Notes: generated by a model from the letters alone, not told the origin. A DNA stretch of 64,000 nt from Molanna angustata (GCA_963576475.1 OY754984.1:15560722-15624721), one strand, 5' to 3'; numbered from the stretch's first letter, positions 1 to 11,729 are shown. Numbers and translations: made by a program.

Positions 1-286
1 TATACAACTATTTTCAAAATTTAAATGTGTTCCATGCAAGACTGATATAACCTGTCATCTTTGTCCGTCTGATATAACCTGTTTTGGCTGTCATCTTTTT
101 TATATATTTTTTATCGTTTTTTTTTTATACCTATTATGTATGGTTATATTATTTTGTTTAGTAAAATGTACTAACTTTACAAACTTTACTGATAATTGTT
201 TCGGAACAGACTCTGTCTAGTGAAGCAGTTATCTTTAATATATTTCGTCTTTAATATTGTGGTACTAAATAAATAAATAAATAAAA
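1..286 (+). mobile_element. Probable LINE 3' UTR and tail
   Basis: T-rich DNA without an open frame ends in an (AAATA)n-type tail at 266-286. The same tail closes the better supported LINE copies at 6.1, 12.1, 44.3 and 48.5 kb. I infer the 3' UTR of a 5'-truncated LINE lying in plus orientation; no protein part remains in the window, so the family is unknown. Confidence 0.35.
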
Positions 287-699
287 CCTATGTATATACC
301 TGCCCCTATCTTTCCCATACAACAGAAAACATTTCCTTATCCTTCCCACTTTTGCATCATCATCCAGTCATCTGTCGATTGACATTATCAATAGGTACCA
401 ATAAAATCAGTGAATCCATCAATAAATTGAACGATTTATGTATAAAAAGTGAAAAGTCAACAAGCGTAATATATGTGACTTAGTGACTATCAAACTAACA
501 AAAAATATTCATATAAGTGCTATTATCATTATCCTCATAAACTTATAGACAGCCAATAAAGGAAAAACTATTTGAAATGAAGCTACTAAACATACATAGT
601 ACATTTTCAAAAGTAGGTAGTTGAGAAATATTAAACAATTAATTATAAAAAAATCATACCTGCATTTGATAATTTGTATTTTATTTTCAAACACTTCTT
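287..699. other. AT-rich, nothing recognised
   Basis: Low-complexity AT-rich DNA. A 61-codon minus-strand frame near 509-694 is hydrophobic only because the DNA is T/A-rich, and it has no supporting signals. Confidence 0.4.
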
Positions 700-895
700 A
701 TACTTACTTATTTTCAAAAACTAAGTAATATCATTTTCAGGCTTGCATTCATTATCAGTAACCACTTATAACCAAACTACTTAACTACTGTGGAAGAGGT
801 GGAGGTAGTGGATGGGAGGGGGGGTTTGTTTTAATTTTTTTTTAAATTACCTTCTACAAAGCGCAACGCGCCAAGTTTGAAGGATTATATTTTTT
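700..895 (+). repeat. Dispersed repeat H, copy 1
   Basis: The block with 'cattatcagtaaccactta' and the later block 'cttctacaaagcgcaacg' followed by 'gccaagtttgaaggatta' both recur in the same order at 13.1-13.4 kb. The second arm of the foldback seen there is degraded here and replaced by a G-rich stretch. Confidence 0.5.
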
Positions 896-1637
896 ATTGA
901 TTTATTTTCAAAATTCAAGACATTGACAGGATTCACAATAGTTACAAATAAATCAATTATATTTTTAACAAATAAAGTACCTACCAATCACATTTATTGA
1001 TTTTAAATATATTTAAAATCAATAACAGCTGAATATATCTATACTTATTATTATATTCCGCTGTTTAAAAATATACTTGGTCAATAATTGTGCACTCCAC
1101 TAGCACATAGGTACGAGTTTGGCACAACACTAATACATGTGGAATGGTGTCATGTGGATCAATCAATTTGAAGCAAGTTCAAAATTGGTTACAAAGTTCA
1201 ATAATTTAAAAAAAAAGTAAAATTAACTTCAAATATACTGATTGCAATATTATCTATTGATTTAGTAAGCACTTCATTGTGTATATTAATATGGATTGTA
1301 TTTATATGTCTCCTTCACATACAATATATTTAGTTATTTATTTATTTGCTGATATAAGGCTCAAATTGCCTTTTACATACTACTAAAATAAAAATATATA
1401 CATTAAAATCATCAACATAGAATAATAAAAATAAAACATTTAATCACTTGGTAAATATAAAAAAAGCAAACAAGCAAAAAGGTAATATTTGAAGTGAAAT
1501 GAAAAAAATGAATAACTTATTTAAAAAAGGATATATACACATTTGAACTCGAAAAAACTATAACTTTAATTAAACTTTAAATTAAATTAAGTATGTTGAA
1601 TGTTTAAATATTTTTTTATTGGCCTTTTTTTTATCCC
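896..1637. other. AT-rich; probable minus-strand LINE tail
   Basis: Mostly featureless. (TTTA)n at about 1332-1345 followed by 'gctgatataaggctcaaatt' looks like the poly(AAATA) end of a minus-strand LINE, with the UTR running to about 1480. No coding remnant is visible. Confidence 0.3.
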
Positions 1638-1734
1638 CTTGGTTTCTTTTGACTTACTAGTTTCGCTCTAGAAGAGCATCTTCAGGGTAGTGAAGCTCGT
1701 CTAGAGCGAAACTAGTAAGTCAAATTAAACCAAG
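1638..1734. repeat. 97-bp near-perfect palindrome
   Basis: Left arm 1638-1677 and right arm 1695-1734 are inverted copies about 40 bp long with only a few mismatches, around a 17-nt loop. The inner arm 'gacttactagtttcgctcta' is perfectly mirrored. It would fold into one strong hairpin on either strand. It may be a very small foldback element or the end of a larger one; no second copy was noticed in the window. Confidence 0.85.
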
Positions 1735-1865
1735 TCAGCTCTGCTCTGTATATTCTGTACTCTGTGGTGGACTCCTTACACCAGGGCTACTCATCTTGAT
1801 ACATTCTTATCTTGTGTAAATCTTAAAAATGTAAAAATCAGAACTTGATCATAAAAATAATAATA

Positions 1866-2056
1866 ATAAACACTTCCTTGCACCATGCGCAAATGACGAA
1901 TTTTTTGCCTTATGACATGTTTTTCCAACAAACCAGTGTTTCCAGCCCAGAGAAGCAAGAATTGCGTGAGAAATTAATTTAAATAAATTTCTCCTCCGCT
2001 GGGGATTGAACCCAGGACGCCGGTACATAATCCAAACGACTCACCAACTGTGCTAA
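1866..2056 (-). mobile_element. SINE-C copy 1
   Basis: Minus-strand tRNA-derived SINE. Read on the minus strand, a tRNA-like head with an A box near the 'cacagttggt' position and a B box 'gggttcaatcccc' is followed by an 'aattaatttctcacgcaatt' body and a tail with 'ttctctgggctggaaacact'. The same order is seen at 19.99, 28.3, 42.4, 46.8 and 62.0 kb. Confidence 0.75.
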
Positions 2057-2874
2057 AAAAATCTATTATGTGTATATATACACACCACGAGACGTCCATG
2101 TAGAAGCTTCCTTAGAGAGCATAGTCCACCGCCTCCGGAAATGGAAAGAAATGAAATATCATTATATCTAATTACGAAATACATCTTATAAGTAGGAATA
2201 TTATATACTTACATATGTAATACATACATACAGACATATGTCTCATATACATAATATTATAATACCTTCCCATCCTAATAAATACTCTATACAATAATCG
2301 TGACAAATTAGCCGTGAAAATGTATCTACCTACATATTACAAATGAACTCCTTTTTTATTTATAATATAACACATATTCAAAAAAACACAATCGTAAGAT
2401 ATACAATTAAAAAAACATATTGTCCTTTAAAACAATAGATACAAAATTTGATATCTACAGAATTATTGCTATACAAAATGAAGGGAATATAATTTACTAA
2501 TCAGTCAATATTTAACAAGTCTACTTTATTTTTAATTTTACGCCCCCCACCCACCCCCCCCCCCATGCAACAATGTCATATTGTATTATCCGAAACAGGC
2601 GTAGTCCTAGTGAGGTTGGGATAGTATTTATAAATGATTGTATAAGTGTCGAGATGATATAAATAAAAAAAAAATTTTGAATGGGCGAAAGCGCAATGTA
2701 TATTTTTAAGTAATTTTAAGTTACGAATGTTTTAAAGGTTAATAAGCTTTCTTAATCAATTTGCAGTGTTGTTTATTTTAATAATTTTCATTTAAGGTTA
2801 CTGTCAATTATTACTCCTAAATATCTAATTTCATTTTTATTTGTCATAGTCATTATTTTTACATACATAGGGGA
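2057..2874. other. AT-rich, poly-C tract
   Basis: No gene or recognised repeat. The only landmark is a C-rich run at about 2542-2564 in otherwise AT-rich DNA. Confidence 0.4.
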
Positions 2875-3340
2875 AGGACGGGTATGGTGGCCACCTTAAG
2901 CTTTGAATGACTACTTTTTTCAAAAATATCAACATTTTTAAACATTAAATTACTTGGGTATATTTAAAAACTAATGTTGGTTAAATATATAATTGTTATT
3001 TTTACTTATATCAAAAAGTTTAAGAATATTCTTAATTTAAAACTAAAATGGGAAATTGACCACTTTACCTACCCAGGTCAGGTAAAGTGGCATACTAACA
3101 ACAAGTATAAAAGTAAGTGCATTTATATATCAATTTTTTTCATTATTTAACCTAAGAAATGAAATAAGATCCAATATCAGTCATATGTATAATGTCAGCT
3201 GCTGCGACGTTCATTTATAGGTACGTATTTAGCATGTCTAAAATGAAATATTTTGAAAAATGACAAAACTACTACTAAAGCGGGTAAAGTGGCCTACCAG
3301 GTCACTTTACCTACACCCTAAGTGGACCACTTTATCCGTA
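2875..3340. repeat. Possible MITE with gtaaagtgg motifs
   Basis: The motif ggtaaagtgg or its complement occurs at about 3060, 3080, 3283, 3302 and 3328. The left edge 'gggtatggtggcca' loosely matches the inverted right edge 'ggataaagtggtcca'. This suggests an old inverted-repeat element. No target duplication was identified. Confidence 0.4.
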
Positions 3341-3649
3341 ATGGAATACAAAAAAAAAATAACCAAAAATGTCAAGTACTGATATTGGTTTCAAAGTTTA
3401 AATAGCTCACCTTAGATCAGGACCACAGAATTCACCTTTTTTGCAATATTTTTTTTCCCGCGAATTGAGCGTGTCGCCTGTCAATGGAGCAATATGTCGT
3501 CGGCTAATGAATAGTTTCTATTGGTTTAAATGTATGGCGACATCTTAATTTCTGTGTAATATTCAATGACATGAGATAACCAAACGCCACTTATTTCTAT
3601 CTTTACACACATTCTCTGTTGTTCACGCTTCTTACATTTGCGTCTTTCA

Positions 3650-3890
3650 AAATACCGTTCACATGGACGTGCCATCCCTTCCTTGGGCGGCCCCGACCTC
3701 TCATTCCATTCCTGTCAGCAATGCATATTTTACTCGTCAGGCGTTCCTAATTCATTCTCCCCATGTGTCCAAACCATCTCAAAGTGTTCACTTTCATTCT
3801 ATTAATGACTTTCTTTATCTTACATTCTTTCCTTATGTCCTCATTTCTGACCCTGTCATACATCGTCCTATTACTACATTATTTTTACTA
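3650..3890 (-). pseudogene. LINE ORF C-terminal fragment, RTE-like
   Basis: The minus-strand translation keeps short conserved blocks of a lepidopteran LINE C-terminus: 'MKVNTLRWFGHMGRM' followed by 'RGRGRPRKGW'. The same family recurs at 13.7, 27.2, 33.8, 38.3 and 48.5 kb. The open frame on the plus strand here is only a shadow. It is a dead fragment. Confidence 0.7.
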
Positions 3891-4177
3891 GTCAATAATT
3901 TTGTAGAACACTTTTTTGAGTGATTTTTACATTTAATGCTATCGGAAGTGTCTTCTTGTTTATGGTTTAAAGTAGGTACCTATATATTAAGTTTTTTCAA
4001 TGTTAAGGGTTAATATATTATTGTCAAATCATTATTTTAATAAATTGATATCATGGTTAGCTTATATCTACATTATTACTTGACTAAAAAAAATCTTCAG
4101 TTAAGGGGTGACATCTGTGCGAGAGCATTGTCACCTCATGTATAAGGACTGTTTCTTTCATTGTTTACAAAAAAAAA

Positions 4178-4455
4178 TCTCAATAGATTGCATTACAAAA
4201 AAGGTTTCTTCGTTATTTCATAGATGGTGATGGTGTTTCTGCTTATTTCCAAAACGATTAGTTTCTCATTATTAAAATGTATAGAACTTTCTAAAATTGC
4301 GTGGATAAGGGAACTCAATAAGAAACTATAGTTGGTGAACGTTGCGCAAGCGCGTAAAGTGATAACGTAAACCAGCTAATGAAAGCTCGTTATCCCTTTA
4401 GGTGCCTTGATTTCCTGGTTCTCCTATAATATTCCAACTTCGTCTCTATTGAGAT
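4178..4455 (-). mobile_element. MITE-D copy 1
   Basis: Inner edges 'atctcaataga' on both sides are inverted. The body contains 'ggtgaacgttgcgcaagcgc', shared with 7.7, 21.3 and 30.1 kb. Flanking similarity to the 30 kb copy ('ctttcattgtttacaaa') means the true element may be longer than the limits given. The family recurs at six places in this window and has no coding capacity. Confidence 0.7.
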
Positions 4456-4488
4456 GTTAAAATTAGCCAAAAAAAAAAATCATCAGGG

Positions 4489-5214
4489 AAAAAATCCAAT
4501 GTTTGCGTATGTGTAATTTATAAAAAATCCAATGTTTGCGTATGTGTAATTTATAAAAAATCCAATGTTTGCGTATGTGTAATTTATAAAAAATCCAATG
4601 TTTGCGTATGTGTAATTTATAAAAAATCCAATGTTTGCGTATGTGTAATTTATAAAAAATCCAATGTTTGCGTATGTGTAATTTATAAAAAATCCAATGT
4701 TTGCGTATGTGTAATTTATAAAAAATCCAATGTTTGCGTATGTGTAATTTATAAAAAATCCAATGTTTGCGTATGTGTAATTTATAAAAAATCCAATGTT
4801 TGCGTATGTGTAATTTATAAAAAATCCAATGTTTGCGTATGTGTAATTTATAAAAAATCCAATGTTTGCGTATGTGTAATTTATAAAAAATCCAATGTTT
4901 GCGTATGTGTAATTTATAAAAAATCCAATGTTTGCGTATGTGTAATTTATAAAAAATCCAATGTTTGCGTATGTGTAATTTATAAAAAATCCAATGTTTG
5001 CGTGTGTGTAATTTATAAAAAATCCAATGTTTGCGTATGTGTAATTTATAAAAAATCCAATGTTTGCGTATGTGTAATTTATAAAAAATCCAATGTTTGC
5101 GTATGTGTAATTTATAAAAAATCCAATGTTTGCGTATGTGTAATTTAAAAAAAATCCAATGTTTGCGTATGTGTAATTTATAAAAATCCAATGTTTGCGT
5201 ATGTGTAATTTATA
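4489..5214. repeat. 33-bp minisatellite, about 22 units
   Basis: Head-to-tail units built from 'aatccaatgtttgcgtatgt' plus 'gtaatttataaaa', period 33 bp, almost identical. I saw three departures: gtgtgtgt for gtatgtgt near 5003, an extra-A unit near 5148, and a one-A-shorter unit near 5182. There are no spacers, so it is not CRISPR. Because 33 is divisible by three, two long minus-strand frames (4463-5191 and 4483-5244) run through it with 11-residue repeats; they are by-products. The unit matches a sequence beside other MITE-D copies (about 21650). Confidence 0.97.
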
Positions 5215-5215
5215 A

Positions 5216-5884
5216 TTTAACAACTCTGATATAAAGGAAGTCAATTATATAAGAGACCTAGGTGTGATACTTGACTCTAAATTAAATTACATAAACAATA
5301 TTGATAATATCATAAGTAAGGCAAATAAGATGTTAGGATTTATTATTCGCACATGCCGTCCATTCAGTAACATTAAAACCTTATACACTTTATACACTAC
5401 ATACATACGCCCTCAGCTAGAATTCTGTACTCAAATTTGGTCTCCTTTCTACGCAGTACACATCACAAGAATCGAGAAAGTACAGCAAAAATTCATAAAC
5501 TATATAAATCATAAATTTCACCTTAACTTCAATACATATCACCAGTCACTTAAATATCATAATTTTGAAACGCTTGAATGTAGGAGAGTCTTACACGACC
5601 AATCGCTGCTGCATAAAATTTTGAACAATGCCATAGACTCGCCTGTACTTGTCAACCTAGTAGGTATCCATGTTCCAGGTAGAATGGTTCGTAGACCTCA
5701 ATTACTTCATATTCCAACAAGTAGAACAAATATCAGGAAAAATTCAACAATTACACGCATATGCAGCCAATATAACAATACATTCTCAGCTGAGATAGAC
5801 ATATTCAACGCAAAATATTACAGATTTAGACATGATGTTCTGAAGGTGATGCGCAACCAATATCCCTCTATCCTGTCCTCCTAG
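5216..5884 (+). pseudogene. LINE reverse transcriptase, C-terminal part
   Basis: An uninterrupted 222-codon frame opens right after a stop at 5213 and ends at TAG 5882. It starts inside the end of a reverse-transcriptase domain with the motif 'YIRDLGVILDSKLNY' (about residues 11-25). It continues with 'YIRPQLEFCTQIWSPFY' and 'RIEKVQQKFINYI', a pattern typical of jockey/CR1-group LINEs. There is no start codon of its own: the 5' part, including endonuclease and catalytic RT motifs, is missing. The upstream limit coincides with the end of the 33-bp minisatellite. The absence of stops suggests a fairly young copy. Confidence 0.85.
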
Positions 5885-6165
5885 TCTCTCTTCTCTCATT
5901 TCTCTTTCCTTCCCTAGTTGTTGTATATGTGTGTATATATGTGTACTTATGTATGTAGGTATGTGTGTGTGATGGTGTGTATGAGTGTGTGTGTGTGTAT
6001 AAATGTGTGTGCATGAATTATTTTTGGCTTGTAAACTGTTATTTGTTTTTATAATATGTTGATGGAATGCTTTTTTTGGCTCTAACAATGTAAAAATTAT
6101 TTTGTATCATTAAACTGTAAATGAGCTGTAGCTTCCCAAAGAAAAATAAATAAATAAATAAAAAA
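5885..6165 (+). mobile_element. LINE 3' UTR and (AAATA)n tail
   Basis: This continues the LINE frame that ends at 5884. It contains a GT-rich stretch at about 5925-6005 and ends in an AAATA-type tail at 6147-6163. The tail sets the orientation as plus. Confidence 0.8.
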
Positions 6166-6344
6166 ATATTCCAAAACTCTTCTCTATTCTTCATATAGGC
6201 CAAGATCATGCGACTGCCAGATTTACGTCATAATGTAAAGGCTGATTTTTTCCTGTGTAAGGAGACCACAGCAGGTAACAACTATTGTATACTATGAAAG
6301 CCGATTGGTTTTCGCAGATAACAGACTTTAATAAATCACGTTAA

Positions 6345-6432
6345 TCAGCTGACGACAGATCGTATGACCTGTAGATGCCTGATTTCTCGGTTCTCCTGCA
6401 AATATATATTCTAACTTCGTCTCTATTGAGAT
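6345..6432 (-). mobile_element. MITE-D fragment
   Basis: Only the edge is kept: 'cagctgacgacagatcgtat' through 'acttcgtctctattgagata'. It matches the right part of the copies at 4.4 and 30.2 kb. Confidence 0.6.
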
Positions 6433-7693
6433 ATACAATAAGCCATAGTATATTTTTTACGTTTCAACCTTAACGCGCATCATTTCTTACATTATAGGTA
6501 ATATGTAGAATCCAGTTTCGGATACGGTAGTCTAATGTCGCCGTTGCAGTGGTAGCAAAACCGCTGGTCACGGGTTCGTGATGAGCGCCGCCCATTTTTT
6601 CATTAAAACATGTATACCTACATACCACCAGCTTGCCGCTCACTATTCATTCATTCATTCAGTTGGTCGGCCCATAGTTTCCTGCTACCCACGAGACGCT
6701 GTAACAATAAATATAATAATTATCATTTTATAACCTACCGACCATTTTTTTATAATATTCAGCCTACCCACTCACGTAGGTACCTATTGCATAATGTTGT
6801 AAATACAGAATGCTAAAACGTCAAATGCCACGCTTTTTATGAACAATATATAGGCAGTGGCGGTTCCTAATATTTTTTGTAAATAAAATTCAAAATTGTT
6901 GACTAATTTTGTGTTTACCAATATCACGCATCAACATACATATCAATACATAATTATTTTTAGTTTATATTATATACTTAGGTACTTCTTTCTTCTAGCT
7001 TGAGTATTTTTTTATTTATTTTCTTATTTCTACTTTTTCTTATTTTCTTATTTCTACTTTTTGCCTATATAGCTCTTACAATGAATAATATGATGTTGAA
7101 TTTATCTCTTAAATTTTCATTTTTTACATTAGTTTGTGCATTTTAATATTAATCAGAATAATGCTTGCTTGTTCCCTTTACTTTTGCTATGAAAATTGCA
7201 AATTTTACCCGGGATAATATTTGATGTTCCTTTTTTCATCATGTTTCGAATGTACCCGCCCTATGATGATGAAAAAAAAAGAAATAATTAATAAATAAAA
7301 TAAATATGTTTAGGTACTACTTTTTTCATAAGCTAAAACATTTATTTAGGCATGAAACTGTATGTACCTATCATTTTTGTTATTATTATTATTATGTATA
7401 CAGTATGTTTTCTGAATAAAATAAAACAAAAAAAAATATTTATTTTACCTACTTTTATAGTGGAGAGTGTAGTGATATACACAACCCATTCGTTCGATTT
7501 AAGTATGTACCTACTTATTTTTTGGTTGGTGCTCCGGTGGTGGAAGGATTGGCCGGCATTCTGCCGTTTCCAGGGACGCCCGATTGCTTTTCCGAAGTTA
7601 ACCGAAACTCAATCTACGTGGAGGCTCCTTCCGTGTCCCCTACTTATGAATAAATAAATAAATTCTGATATTTTTACTGCCAAACATTTTAAC
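6433..7693. other. AT-rich; possible tRNA-like SINE head
   Basis: At about 6536-6600, 'gcagtggtagc' and 'cacgggttcgtgat' are spaced like the A and B boxes of a tRNA-derived SINE in plus orientation, but no copy elsewhere was identified. At about 7530-7640 a GC-richer patch precedes a short AAATA tail. Otherwise nothing is recognised. Confidence 0.35.
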
Positions 7694-7985
7694 ATCTCAA
7701 TAGAGACGAAGTTGGGATATTATAGAAGAACCAGGAAGTCAAGGCACCTACAGGGCTTTGGACCTGTTATCGACTGGTTTACGTGATCACTTTATGCGCT
7801 TGCGCAACGTTCACCAATTATGCCTTCTTATTGAGTACCCTTGTCAATGTAATTTTTGAAAGCTCTATATATTTGAATAATGAGTAACAGAGCGCCTTAA
7901 AATAGGACATCATTACTATTGCCATCTATGAAGTAACGAAGAAACCTTTTTTGTAACGCCATTCTATTGAATTCTATTGAGAAAT
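7694..7985 (+). mobile_element. MITE-D copy 2
   Basis: About 290 bp with inverted ends 'atctcaatagag' and 'attctattgagaaat'. The body includes 'cctacagggctttggacctg' and 'gcgcttgcgcaacgttcacc'. Non-coding. Confidence 0.7.
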
Positions 7986-9082
7986 TGGTTTATTGCAACC
8001 AGCACCTTAAGTGCCACTGATGTATCCAACTGAGCCACTGATGCCGACAAATATTTATTTCATTCGACAGGACGATCGTTTGGGCTTATGAAGACTTATC
8101 CAATTTCTCCCGAGACACTTAAGAGCCTATAGTAGGCTAATAATAAATAATAACTTTTATCTAAAGTAATAAAGCAATCAAAATGTTAGTGTTTGTGTGT
8201 GTGTATGTGTGTGTGTGTGTGTGTGTTTGTCTCACGCCTTCTGAAAAACCAAGAGCATCTAAAAATCTAATTTATGTGCGAACGTGTACCTGTATACCTG
8301 ATGCAGTGTCACGCTAAAAATAATGCGATAAAAATGCTGAATTTTAAAAATATTTCAATAATTATTTTTTTCATACAAAATTTTCCAAGTCGTATCTGTC
8401 AAAAAAGTGTACATTTTGCACGCAAATATCTGTAAGTTTAAAAGTTAGAAGTACGTATTTACACGAAGAAAATATATTTTCAAGTATAACTTAGCTTTTA
8501 AGTGAAAAACATGTTGAATATTTTGTCTAATTATAATGTTTAACTTATTTTTAAAGTAAGCGTTTTGTACAAACGTACATATAACCCCGCCATTTTAATA
8601 TCTTTTCATACGATATTTAATTTTCCTACCGAATGAATATGTTCTTTAAAATAATATACCTTTGAAATAAATGTGATTATGAAATAATAAAATGAAACAC
8701 AAGACTTTATAGCAAGTTTTAAGACATATATTGTAAAAGTCTGTTAATTATTAGTAAAGATATAGGCATAATAAAATTGCATAATTTGTATATAATATTT
8801 GATATTTCGGACAATTTTCATTTTTATGGCATCGAACAAACCAATGTAGGTACCTACATATTCAAAAAATGTATCCGAACCATTCGATATTACTTACGTG
8901 TTCGAATCGTTTCCATGGCTACAGAAAGAATGTGATATTCAAATAAAATTTGTTAGGAATCGAATTTATTTAGAAGGTTGTTGTAGGTAGGTACCTACCT
9001 AATACTATTTACTTACAAATCAACAATAATATAGGTACCTATACTGATTTCCTATAGGAAAATTATTTTATTTATTTATTTA
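7986..9082. other. AT-rich with GT microsatellite
   Basis: (GT)n at about 8190-8228. The rest is AT-rich without a gene, apart from loose similarity near 8310-8400 to the 'aaaatgctgaaaattt' part of family I. Confidence 0.4.
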
Positions 9083-11211
9083 TCAACCGTTTGTCCGATT
9101 ATAATGAAACTTTGGTGAATTGTCGAGCGTATGCCCAGGATGGTTTTTGGATTTAAACTTTTTTCTTATTCTTCTTCTTCTTCGTGTATTTGGTCGTTTT
9201 ACCTATGAAGGGGGAGTATCCTGGGAAAACAAGGTCCGACTGTCCCTCCATCTCTTCACAGGTCTTCCAGGACGGGTTCTGCATATAAACTTTTTTCTTC
9301 TTTTTTTTCAACGTGTACTTGGTCATCTTACCTATGAAGATGAACTATCCTGGGAGATGAAGGTCCAATTTTCCTTCCATCTCTTCGCAGGTTTCTGGAT
9401 TTAAACTTTTTTCTTCTTCTTCTTCATCGTCTATTTGGTCATTTTACCTTTGAAGGTGGACTAACCTGGGAGAAGAATGTCCAATTTTCCTTCCATCTCT
9501 TCGCAGGTATCTGGATTTAAACTTATTTCTTCTTCTTTTTCTTCATCGTGTATTTTTGGTCATTTTACCTATGAAGTTGGAGAATCCTGGGAAAAGAAGG
9601 TCCAACTGTCCTTCCATCTCTTCGCAGGTATCTGGGTTTAAACTTTTTTCTTCTTCTTCGTGTATTTAGTCATTTTACCTATTAAGTAGAGCATCCTGGG
9701 AAAAGAAGGTTCTTTCATCTCTTCGCGGTTCTTCCAGGATGGTTTCTGGATTTAAACTTTTCTTAACCGACTGATGGGACGGGATGTAATGAAGGGAAGG
9801 GAGGCACTAAAGGGCCTGAAGGGACGGGAGGTATAAAACTGCCTGAAGGGACGGAAGGTACTGAAGGGCCTGATGGGAAGGGACGTAATGAGGGATTAAA
9901 GGGACGGGAGGTACTGAAGGGCCTGAAGCGGCGGGTCCTGGAGTCTAATTCTTTTTCTTCTTAATTTTATGTAGAACCTTTAGGGCAGTTTTTATACAAA
10001 CTATTTCCTATTGTCTAATTCATCTTCTTCTTCTTTTATGTATACATTTGGGTCATTTTTTTATAAAAATTATTTCCTTTAGTCTAATTATTATTCTTCT
10101 TCATTTAAGTACGTAGACTTTTGGGAGAGTTTTAATACAAACTATTTCCAATAGTCTTATTCATTTTCTTTTATGTAGACCTTTTGGTCAGTATTTATAC
10201 AAACTATTTCCAATAGTCTAAATATTCTTCTTCTTCTTTTTTGTAGACCTTTGGGTGAGCTTTTATACAATCTATTTCCAATAGTCTAATTCTTCTATTA
10301 GGTATATGTATTTTTACTTATTTTATGTAGACCATTGGAATAGTTTTTTATACAAACTATTTCTTATAGTCTTATACTTATTTTTCTCTTTTTTATTTAG
10401 TCTTTTGGGTTAGTTTTAAGTCTAATAGTCTATTGTGCAGAAATATTATTAACGATATGCACACTTGATGAAAATACATATGAAATGAATGGGATATGGG
10501 ATGTGACGATATAACCTGCACTAGAATCTTTTCAATACTTTTGTTTAATTAAATTTAAACCATTTATATCATCCTATTTTGAATAATTTTCAACACCTAA
10601 TATTTAAAGAATGGGGGTTGTGGCCATTACTGAACTCTTCACAACATTTATATTCAAATTAAAAACTATTTACTATAGTTCAAGTCTTCTTCTTCTTCGT
10701 TAATGAAGACTTTCAGTCAAATTGAGCAAAAATATAATGCACACTTGATGAAAAAATATAAAAACGAATGGGATGTGACCAATACTAGATCTTTTCAGTA
10801 CCTACGTTTGTTTAATCAAATTTTAACCACATCCCAACATCCAAAATTACTAAATTTTCAATAGGTACACATTACAATTTGTTTTCGATAATAATATTTA
10901 AAAATGGGGGTTGTGGCCAAACCAATCTCTTTACAACGTTGATAAACAGTCATATTTAAAACCATTACGCATAGTCCATGCGAGCAGAAATTGTATAAAT
11001 ATTATACTTCATTCACACTTTATAGCAATATATAAAAAAGAATGGGTTGTGGCCATCACTTGAACATTTTACAATACTTAAACTCAATCAAATTTCAAAC
11101 CACTTTTCATAGTCTGATATTGCAAAATAATTGGGTGACAATATTATAAAAACGATTGCTTTTTCTTTCACAATTTTACATTCTTGGCCAACGGCGGGAC
11201 ATAAAAGCTAG
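9083..11211 (+). mobile_element. Helitron-like element made of tandem repeats
   Basis: The left edge is A|TCAACCG (9082/9083) and the right edge is AAAAGCTAG|T (11211/11212). This fits the TC...CTRR ends and insertion between A and T known for Helitrons. Inside are four successive degenerate arrays: about 105-135-bp units at 9131-9765, about 35-bp 'gggacgggaggtactgaagg' units at 9770-9945, about 60-75-bp 'ttatgtagacctttgggt' units at 9950-10430, and about 285-bp units beginning 'gcacacttgatgaaaa' at 10455, 10738 and 11013. There is no Rep/helicase frame, so it would be non-autonomous. The hairpin before CTAG is weak, hence the moderate confidence. Confidence 0.45.
9131..9765. repeat. Degenerate tandem repeat, about 105-135-bp unit
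   Basis: Five to six units begin near 9131, 9266, 9388, 9504, 9625 and 9730. Each has 'ctggatttaaacttttttct', a CTT-rich run, 'ggtcattttacctatgaag' and 'cttccatctcttcgcagg'. Confidence 0.85.
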
Positions 11212-11235
11212 TTATAAATAAAAAAACTAAAAGAC

Positions 11236-11425
11236 CTAGCAAGTAGATTTTAACTTCAATCTAAAGAGAATATGAAAATCTAACGGCTGAGTTTTTTAAT
11301 TATTGAATTACTGTTCTTGCTATTAAAAAAAACTTTTACCTTATAATACCTTTTCTTCACGAAAAAATATTGCATATAACAGATTTGTTGATATACAATA
11401 TTCGTTCGTATTTCATACATTGTGC
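11236..11425 (+). repeat. Dispersed repeat J, copy 1
   Basis: Contains 'aaagagaatatgaaaatct', 'actgttcttgctattaaa' and 'cttcacgaaaaaatattg'. It matches the reverse complement of 38920-39110, and a shorter piece lies at 43515-43640. Family unknown, non-coding. Confidence 0.65.
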
Positions 11426-11729
11426 ATATTTGTATATATCACGTATGTCTAATGTTCGGTAAATGTGGCAACATAGCCAAACCTTTCCTCTCCCAAAAAG
11501 TATTGCTACCTACAGTAGTCATATAATCGTCTACAACTATCGCAGTAATGTACATTTCACTGACAGTTAAAAGAGGTTCAATAATTTCGATACAAGATGA
11601 AATATAGGTACCTACATATTTCACGCTAATATATCGATCAACTAAAACTACGCGCCGTGCGCATATTATATTCAAACCGTGTTTGGAAGTGATGTGTAAT
11701 ACCAACACTGTGTTGTGATATATCTAGAG
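11426..11729. other. Nothing recognised
   Basis: Moderately AT-rich DNA. A 89-codon minus-strand frame overlaps it but has no recognisable motif or splice context. Confidence 0.35.

Noticed and set aside
4463..5244. Repeat protein genes on the minus strand
   Set aside because: The frames are created by a 33-bp non-coding minisatellite; no start context, no non-repeat domain.
5786..6088. 100-codon minus-strand frame with Thr-His repeats
   Set aside because: Shadow of the LINE ORF and its GT-rich 3' UTR.
7352..7657. 101-codon plus-strand frame
   Set aside because: Its right part is GC-richer, but no motif was recognised and it ends in an AAATA tail-like run.
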